DNA from: Nocardia elegans NBRC 108235
Lineage (GTDB): Bacteria; Actinomycetota; Actinomycetes; Mycobacteriales; Mycobacteriaceae
Length of the DNA stretch: 64,000 nt
Direction: 5' to 3'
Assembly (NCBI RefSeq): GCF_001612845.1
Contig: NZ_BDBF01000036.1
Span: 26,346 to 90,345, forward strand
The position numbers and the translations under genes were made by a program. Below the pieces are notes generated by a model, which saw nothing but the letters and a program-made list of their open reading frames with translations, did no database searches and had not been told where the DNA came from. Each line of letters starts with the position of its first letter. The stretch's first letter is position 1. Below are positions 59,129-64,000 of the stretch, one piece after another.

Positions 59129-60019
59129 TCAGTCCGCGATCCGCAGCCGCCCGGTGTAACTCACCTCGCCGAGCGGTTTGCCGAATTCGGCGAAGGACCG
59201 TTCGGCGATCTCGAAACGTCCGTCCTCGCGGACCAGGAGCACCGTGCTGCAGCGGGTTCCGTGCCAGTCGTTGGCGACGAAGCGGGCCGATACCGAGCGT
59301 TCCTGATCCGGCGACAATCCGGTGTGCGGTAGTTCGGCGTCGGGTGCGATGGTGCGGTCGGCCAGGACGTCGAAGTAGTCCTCGACCGCCGGCGAACCGA
59401 CTATCGCGCTCAGCGCGCGCACGCCGTCGCGCACCTTCGGCCACGCTGTGGCGCCGGTGTCGGTGTGCACGGTGCCGTCTCCGGTGCCCTCGCTCTCCGC
59501 GGTCCGACGATCCGCGATGCCTGCCGTCCGTTCGGAACCGGGAAGGGTCGAACCGAGCAGGGCGGCATTGGACAGCCCATGCACTCCCGGCGGGAGGGCC
59601 AGTGGAGTGGCCTCGCTGCGATTGCTGTGCCACCACAGCGTCTCCAGATCGGAGACCACCAGGTTGTAGCCGTTGTAGTCGTCCAGATCGGCCGCGGTGG
59701 AACGAACGAACTTCTCCGGTGCCGTGGAGGCGGTCAGATAGTCCATCAGCAGAGCGCCGCGGGAGCGGGCATCGGTGCGCTTCTCGTTCGGGCCGCGCAC
59801 ATTGGTGACGGTCGCGAACCGGCCGGCCTCGGGGACGATCCCCAGCCAGGTGCCAGGCACGCCGTCCGGAGCTCCGAGATCACGCCCGGCCACCAGGTTC
59901 GGCCGCTCCGGCCACCAGCGCATCGATTCGGTTGGGCGCGTGTAGAACTCGTCGCGATTACCCGCCACGATCAGCCGATACTCCGGATGCGCGCGCCACC
60001 CGATCAACACCAGACACAT
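59129..60019 (-). CDS. NRDE/TANGO2-family protein
   Basis: The 296 residues match the TANGO2 family, characterised by the NRDE motif. It begins MCLVLIGW with a conserved Cys at position 2, an N-terminal-nucleophile-like feature, then AGNRDEFYTRPTESMRWWPERPNLVAGRD (NRDE) and GTWLGIVPEAGRFATVTNVR. Eukaryotic TANGO2 is linked to heme and lipid handling; the bacterial role is undetermined. ATG 60019 gives Cys2 as in the family; longer starts up to 60070 would not. It faces the convergent copy 3 gene. Confidence 0.88.
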   Translation of the reverse strand: MCLVLIGWRAHPEYRLIVAGNRDEFYTRPTESMRWWPERPNLVAGRDLGAPDGVPGTWLGIVPEAGRFATVTNVRGPNEKRTDARSRGALLMDYLTASTAPEKFVRSTAADLDDYNGYNLVVSDLETLWWHSNRSEATPLALPPGVHGLSNAALLGSTLPGSERTAGIADRRTAESEGTGDGTVHTDTGATAWPKVRDGVRALSAIVGSPAVEDYFDVLADRTIAPDAELPHTGLSPDQERSVSARFVANDWHGTRCSTVLLVREDGRFEIAERSFAEFGKPLGEVSYTGRLRIAD

Positions 60020-60158
60020 AACTCCAGCATGCCCCAGCCGCGGTGCCGGCACTATCGCGGCCGCGGCCACCGAGTCTCGTCACCGGCGCGTGAAGGTGCC
60101 CCGTCGGCACGAGCCACAGCGGACTCGGTGCTGCCGACGAGGCGCCTCCTCGCGGCGA

Positions 60159-60380
60159 TCAGCCGACCGGGATGGAGGGCGGATTGCAATCGGCGGTCCG
60201 TCCGCCGCCCGACAGGGTGTCCAGCAGGCAGCCGAGGTTGATCTGGCTGCTGCCGGAGGACAGACCGGCGGTATCGGACGCGGCTGCCGGGGCGGCGGTC
60301 GTCGCCGATGCGATGGGGGCGGCGACGAGAAGTGAAGTGGCGCAGAGCAAACCGGCGGTAAAAAGCTTCGCTGTGAACAT
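60159..60380 (-). CDS. Small secreted peptide with two cysteines
   Basis: A 73-residue protein with a signal peptide (KLFTAGLLCATSLLVAAPIASA). The mature part is about 48 residues with Cys in NLGCLLD and ADCNPP near the end, which could form a disulfide. ATG 60380 has AAGGAT upstream; longer starts would put an Arg-rich segment before the signal. No family recognised. It lies between the NRDE gene and the S1 protease, same strand as both. Confidence 0.7.
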   Translation of the reverse strand: MFTAKLFTAGLLCATSLLVAAPIASATTAAPAAASDTAGLSSGSSQINLGCLLDTLSGGGRTADCNPPSIPVG

Positions 60381-60479
60381 GCGTGCGATCCTTCCATCCG
60401 GCAGCGCGGCGAAGGATCCCCGAATTGCGCTGCCCCGAACGCTCGGGGCACACCGCTTCCCGCCCCGGATACGACGAAA

Positions 60480-60499
60480 GCCCGGCATTGCTGCCGGGC
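60480..60499 (-). terminator. Terminator after the first S1 protease gene
   Basis: GCCCGGCA and TGCCGGGC form a perfect 8-bp stem with a TTGC loop, 22-41 bases after the stop of the protease gene on the minus strand. Confidence 0.8.
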
Positions 60500-60520
60500 C
60501 TTCGACGATGCTCGAAGCGC

Positions 60521-61867
60521 TCAGTTGGTGCGAACCCGCAGACCCGGGTTGTCGGAGAGCACCTGGTTCACCGGCTGCGCGAACAGCTGGGGCGCGTCAC
60601 CGGTCAGGGCGCCGATCAGGTTCGGGATCTCGCAGATCGGGTAGTCGGCCACCGAGGAGGCGCTGGAGATACCCAGGGCCATGGTGCCGGTGACGATCGG
60701 GCCGCCCGAATCACCCGGCAGCGCACAGATGTTCGCCGAGAAGGCCTGGGTCAGGTCGCGGTCACCGACCTGCACGGTCTGATCCACAGCGTTGACCACG
60801 CCGCAGCTGAAGCCGGTGCGCGAACCCGACTTGCAGACCGGGGCGCCGACGACGGGGTCGGCGACACCGGTGATCGCGATCGGCGCGGCACCGGGGACCC
60901 GGACCAGGTTGTTGGCGAAGCGATCCCGGCTGCCGGCATCGATCGAGACGATCGAGTAGTCCTGGTTGCCCAGAATCGACTTCTGGAACGAGCCCAGCTG
61001 GGCGCCGATGTGGTTGCCCGGCAGCAGCTCGAACATGCCCGGCGCGTTCGCGGTACCGGCGGCCGGAATGTTCGGATCGCAGTGTCCGGCAGTGATGTTC
61101 ACCGGGTTACCGTTGCGGTCCTCACCGTTGAAACCGGTGGAGCAGACCAGCTGCATCTTGCCCGCCACCGAGGCGTAGGAATCGCCGCCCGCCCGGGGCG
61201 CGTTCGGCTGCTCAGCGGCAACCGGCTTCACCTGCGGGTCCGACTCCGGCGGGCCGACCGGCGGAGCGGCCATCACGATCACGTGTGCCGGGTCGACGAA
61301 GCCCGGCATCGGAACGCCGGCCTTGTCCACGCGCACCGCGATGCTGTTGTTGACGGTATCGATCACGACGCCGCGCACGGCCTGTACGACGGCCTCGGGC
61401 TGGCCCGAGAGCCACTGCTGGAAGGCGTTCTTCTCGCTGCGCAGCACGGTCTGGCTCTTGGCCACGTCCTTCACGCCGAATCCGGCGTCCTGAGCGGCCT
61501 TCTTCGCCTCGTCGAGGCCCTGGCCCGGAGCCAGCGCCACCACGGCCTTGCCGGCGTCGTCGAGCCACGCGCCCGCGAACGCCTGCGGGAACTGACGCTG
61601 CGCGGTGGCCGTGAAGGCCGCCACGTGCTGTGCCACATCGGCGCGGTGCAGGTACTCCTCCGGCGAGATCTTCAGATCGCGCTGCACGGCCGCGACGAGA
61701 TCGGCAGGCAGGTTCGGGGCCGGGGCGGGCGCGGGGTCCGCGGAAGAGGTCGCCGCGAGCGGCCCGAGAACCAGAACCGCCGCCGAGGCGGCGACGGCCG
61801 CGCTGCGGAGACGGGTGCGCGGGGCACGTCCCGCGGCGGACGAAAGTCGGATGCGTGGCAGGAGCAT
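60521..61867 (-). CDS. Secreted S1-family serine protease (alpha-lytic type)
   Basis: 448 residues: signal peptide, a propeptide of about 150 residues (LVAAVQRDLKISPEEYLHRAD, GAWLDDAGKAVVAL), then a chymotrypsin-fold domain with His in NITAGHCD (near 255), Asp in GNQDYSIVSI (near 300) and Ser in PGDSGGPIVTG (near 395), all intact. The propeptide probably assists folding, as in alpha-lytic protease. It also has Cys pairs for disulfides. The start is preceded by a leaderless-type promoter at 61874. Substrate unknown. A paralogue lies upstream. Confidence 0.88.
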   Translation of the reverse strand: MLLPRIRLSSAAGRAPRTRLRSAAVAASAAVLVLGPLAATSSADPAPAPAPNLPADLVAAVQRDLKISPEEYLHRADVAQHVAAFTATAQRQFPQAFAGAWLDDAGKAVVALAPGQGLDEAKKAAQDAGFGVKDVAKSQTVLRSEKNAFQQWLSGQPEAVVQAVRGVVIDTVNNSIAVRVDKAGVPMPGFVDPAHVIVMAAPPVGPPESDPQVKPVAAEQPNAPRAGGDSYASVAGKMQLVCSTGFNGEDRNGNPVNITAGHCDPNIPAAGTANAPGMFELLPGNHIGAQLGSFQKSILGNQDYSIVSIDAGSRDRFANNLVRVPGAAPIAITGVADPVVGAPVCKSGSRTGFSCGVVNAVDQTVQVGDRDLTQAFSANICALPGDSGGPIVTGTMALGISSASSVADYPICEIPNLIGALTGDAPQLFAQPVNQVLSDNPGLRVRTN

Positions 61868-61873
61868 GAGGCG

Positions 61874-61902
61874 ACTATATGGGGTTTACGCGGCTATGCC
61901 TA
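61874..61902 (-). promoter_or_regulatory. Leaderless-type promoter of the S1 protease
   Basis: On the minus strand TAGGCA and TATAGT are spaced by 17 bases, and TATAGT ends six bases before the ATG at 61867. This puts the transcription start at or next to the start codon, i.e. a leaderless transcript as is common in actinobacteria; there is no ribosome-binding site. Confidence 0.55.
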
Positions 61903-61977
61903 CTTGTCGCGGACTTTGGCCGAACTCACACCCGGCATACCGGAAATCGATACCCGCTGTTCACCCGGCCCGTATCG

Positions 61978-62019
61978 CGCCGAGGGGCACGTCCGCTCCG
62001 GCGAACGTGCCCCTCGGCG
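61978..62019 (-). terminator. Terminator after the second S1 protease gene
   Basis: CGCCGAGGGGCACGT and ACGTGCCCCTCGGCG form a perfect 15-bp stem around a 12-base loop. It begins 15 bases beyond the stop codon of the minus-strand protease gene. Confidence 0.88.
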
Positions 62020-62033
62020 CAGTGGAAGGATCG

Positions 62034-63425
62034 TCAGCCCGCGTTCGGGCGCGTACGCACCGTGATGCCGGCGCCCAGGCCGCCACCGGAATTGGCGTCG
62101 ATATCGCTGAGGATCTGCCGGATCGGGATGCCCAGCGTGGCGGTCCCTCCGTACTGGGCCAGATCCATGTTGGCGGCCTTGCAATCGGGGGCGTCGGCGG
62201 CGTTCGAACCGCTGGTGATGCCCAGGGCGAGGGTGCCCGAGACGATCGCCCCGCCGCTGTCGCCACCGAGGGTGCACGCTGAGCTGGCGAAGCCGCGCAC
62301 CGTCTTGGATTCGCCCTCGGCGGTGAACAGCGCCGTCTCGACCCGGTCGGCCACCACGAACCCACAGGTGAAGGTGGACGACTGCCCCGACTTGCAGATC
62401 GGGGCGCCGGTGATCGGTTCGGCGGTTCCGGTCAGCGTGAGAGTGGTGCCGTTGCCGCCGCGCACCGAGGGCTGGTCCATGCCGGCGGTGATCGCCCGCT
62501 CGTTGAGCTTGATCACCGAGTAGTCCAGTCCGGTGCTACCGCCCAACTGCGCCTTCACGAAGGTGCCGAACTGTGGGCTGGCCTTCAGGTTGCGCACGTT
62601 CGGCAGGTAGACCCCGGCCTCGGAGTCGCCCTTGCCCACGTTCGGATCACAGTGTCCGGCACTGATATTCAGCGCGTTTCCGGCGGCGTCGATGCTGTTG
62701 AAGCCGAAGGAGCAGACGTCCACCGACTTCAGCGCGGAATCGTCGAGGGAGGTGGGAGCGCTGATGTAGGTGTCGCCGGCCATCGGTCGGTGCTCGACCG
62801 GGCCGCCGCCGTCGGGCGAGAGCACGACCTTGACGTTGGCGATCAGGGTCGGAAGGTTCAGCAGGTGACCGGCCGGGGTGTTCGCGACGCTCAGCACCAG
62901 CTGGCTGTTCAGGAAATCGATGGCGACCGAATTGATCCCGGCCGACAGTTCCCGCGGCAGCCCGCCGATCCACTTGACCAGCTGGTCGAGCGAGCTCTCC
63001 AGATTGTCGGCCGAAATCGGCGCCAGGCGAGTCTGATATCCGGCGGAGTTGGCGATGCGCGCGGCGTCGAGCGAGGTCACCGCCATCACCGGCTTGCCGT
63101 CGGCGCCGAGCCACGCCCCGGCGAAGGCCTGCGGGTGTGAGGAGCGGAATTCGCGGGCGTAGTCGCGCAACTGCTGGGCACGGGCGGCACGGTCCAAGTA
63201 CTCCGCGGGCGACATCTTCAGATCGCGGCCGATGGCCTGCACCAGTTCGGGCGGCAGCGTGTCGGCCGCCGGCTGGGCCGGCGCCGGATCGGCGAGCGCG
63301 GGCGATGTGGCGATCCACGGGCCGAGAAGGAGAGTCGAAGCGAGGGCGACAGCAGCAGTTTTCACCGACGCGCGTGCCACCGAGGCGCGTCCGACCGTGG
63401 CGCGACGCGCCGCCAACTTGCGCAT
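62034..63425 (-). CDS. Secreted S1-family serine protease, second paralogue
   Basis: 463 residues with the same organisation as the 60521-61867 protease: signal peptide, a propeptide (LVQAIGRDLKMSPAEYLDRAAR, FAGAWLGADGKPVMAVTSL), then His in NISAGHCD, Asp in GLDYSVIKLNE and Ser in GGDSGGAIVSG, intact. The two genes are tandem on the minus strand, each with its own terminator, so expression is independent. ATG 63425 has GAAGGGA upstream. It has about the same length and order of blocks as its partner, indicating gene duplication. Confidence 0.88.
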   Translation of the reverse strand: MRKLAARRATVGRASVARASVKTAAVALASTLLLGPWIATSPALADPAPAQPAADTLPPELVQAIGRDLKMSPAEYLDRAARAQQLRDYAREFRSSHPQAFAGAWLGADGKPVMAVTSLDAARIANSAGYQTRLAPISADNLESSLDQLVKWIGGLPRELSAGINSVAIDFLNSQLVLSVANTPAGHLLNLPTLIANVKVVLSPDGGGPVEHRPMAGDTYISAPTSLDDSALKSVDVCSFGFNSIDAAGNALNISAGHCDPNVGKGDSEAGVYLPNVRNLKASPQFGTFVKAQLGGSTGLDYSVIKLNERAITAGMDQPSVRGGNGTTLTLTGTAEPITGAPICKSGQSSTFTCGFVVADRVETALFTAEGESKTVRGFASSACTLGGDSGGAIVSGTLALGITSGSNAADAPDCKAANMDLAQYGGTATLGIPIRQILSDIDANSGGGLGAGITVRTRPNAG

Positions 63426-63607
63426 GGAGTCCCTTCGTCAGGCACATACGTGCCGGCCACCCGTGGGCGGTAAACCATTGGGTGGCAACAGCCCTCGACC
63501 ATCAAACAGACCGCTCGCCCGGTGCGACGTCCGGAACGACCGGTCAGCGCATCACTTTAGGGCACAACGGCGTGAGTTTCGCTACGAAATCATCACGGAG
63601 TCGGTGA

Positions 63608-64000
63608 CTAGGAGAACTGCAGGCCCGGCGGCAGCGGCAATCCGGGCACCGGTTCCAGACCGTTCGGCGTGGTCGTGGTGGTGCGCGGGGTGGTCGTGGG
63701 CCGTTGCCACGTGGTTGTCCCCGGCGGCGTGGTCGGCGTCGGAGTCACGGTCGGCGTGGGCGGCGGCGGTGGCGGCGGAGGTGGGGTGGTCGTCTCCGTC
63801 GGCGTCTCCGGGTACTCCTGCGGGGCGGGTTCCGGCGCGACGGGGGGCGGCGGGGGTGGTGCGACCGTCGTCGTCACCGGCGGCGTGGGGGCCTCCGCCC
63901 GGCCGGAAACGCCGGTCGTGGGGACCGGAGTGGCGGCATCGTCGTGCAGCAGCAGGGCCGCCGCGATGCCACCGAGGACGAGACCGGCGGTGGCCGCGGC
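63608..64000 (-). CDS. TM and Pro/Thr-rich C-terminus of a longer protein (cut by window edge)
   Basis: The minus strand is open from the right edge to a stop at 63608, about 130 residues. It starts inside a TM helix (AAATAGLVLGGIAAALLL), then HDDAATPVPTTGVSG, and a very Pro/Thr-rich tail with PPPPPPPP, TPTVTPTPTTPP and a C-terminal GLEPVPGLPLPPGLQFS. The composition is like the anchor and tail of the Hsp70-like protein at 39159-40547, so it may be the end of a similar protein, but the domain is outside the window. Confidence 0.65.
   Translation of the reverse strand, partial: AAATAGLVLGGIAAALLLHDDAATPVPTTGVSGRAEAPTPPVTTTVAPPPPPPVAPEPAPQEYPETPTETTTPPPPPPPPPTPTVTPTPTTPPGTTTWQRPTTTPRTTTTTPNGLEPVPGLPLPPGLQFS

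Overview
The window is high-GC DNA from a mycolic-acid actinobacterium, most likely Nocardia. The signs are near-perfect homologues of mycobacterial FadE5, AspC (Rv0337c) and EtfD (Rv0338c), a SigK/RskA pair beside a fasciclin lipoprotein, two DUF4185 (GH183-type endo-D-arabinanase) proteins, and three copies of a Nocardia-type secreted glycine-zipper protein. Both edges cut genes: a lipoprotein on the left and a membrane-anchored Pro/Thr-rich protein on the right. There is no phage, IS element, CRISPR array or rRNA; the only RNA gene seen is tRNA-Gly(CCC).

0-5.3 kb holds a degraded locus, 6-phosphogluconate dehydrogenase, a DUF4185 arabinanase-like protein and fadE5. 5.5-10.1 kb is a plus-strand operon of arylsulfatase, HAD phosphatase, formylglycine-generating enzyme and a small hydrolase, followed by an exported repeat protein. 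10.1-16 kb holds a methyltransferase, a second DUF4185 protein, two crotonases, an alpha/beta hydrolase, small proteins and the tRNA.

16.1-21.7 kb is the most interesting block: a CYP157-like P450, a CPA2 antiporter, a UbiC/DUF98-like chorismate lyase and a flavin-dependent halogenase, all on the minus strand, behind a promoter in an AT-rich gap. A MetE-like zinc methyltransferase, a rhodanese and a cysteine dioxygenase follow. This looks like a compact pathway from chorismate to a halogenated phenol.

24-46.9 kb is mostly metabolism and stress response: LLM oxidoreductase, MDR reductase, aldehyde dehydrogenase, a membrane-anchored sulfite-oxidase-like molybdoenzyme, RskA/SigK with a fasciclin gene carrying a SigK-like promoter, dCTP deaminase, an NCS1 permease, a catalytically dead M48-like protein, UDP-glucose dehydrogenase, an Hsp70-like membrane protein, a LOG-like protein, a SufR-like cysteine-rich regulator divergent from a DUF2231 membrane operon with a perfect palindromic operator, and an SDR/TetR pair.

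46.9-64 kb holds YibE/F with a TGSHRR-repeat tail, aspC, an XRE regulator with a divergent small protein, the glycine-zipper proteins around etfD, an NRDE/TANGO2 protein, a small secreted peptide and two S1 proteases. Most transcription units end in strong hairpins. Short palindromes link units: TCACCCG-N3-CGGGTGA occurs upstream of both the sulfatase operon and the LLM oxidoreductase, and TTACC-N4-GGTAA-like sites lie upstream of both fadE5 and etfD, which act in the same fatty-acid-oxidation electron pathway.
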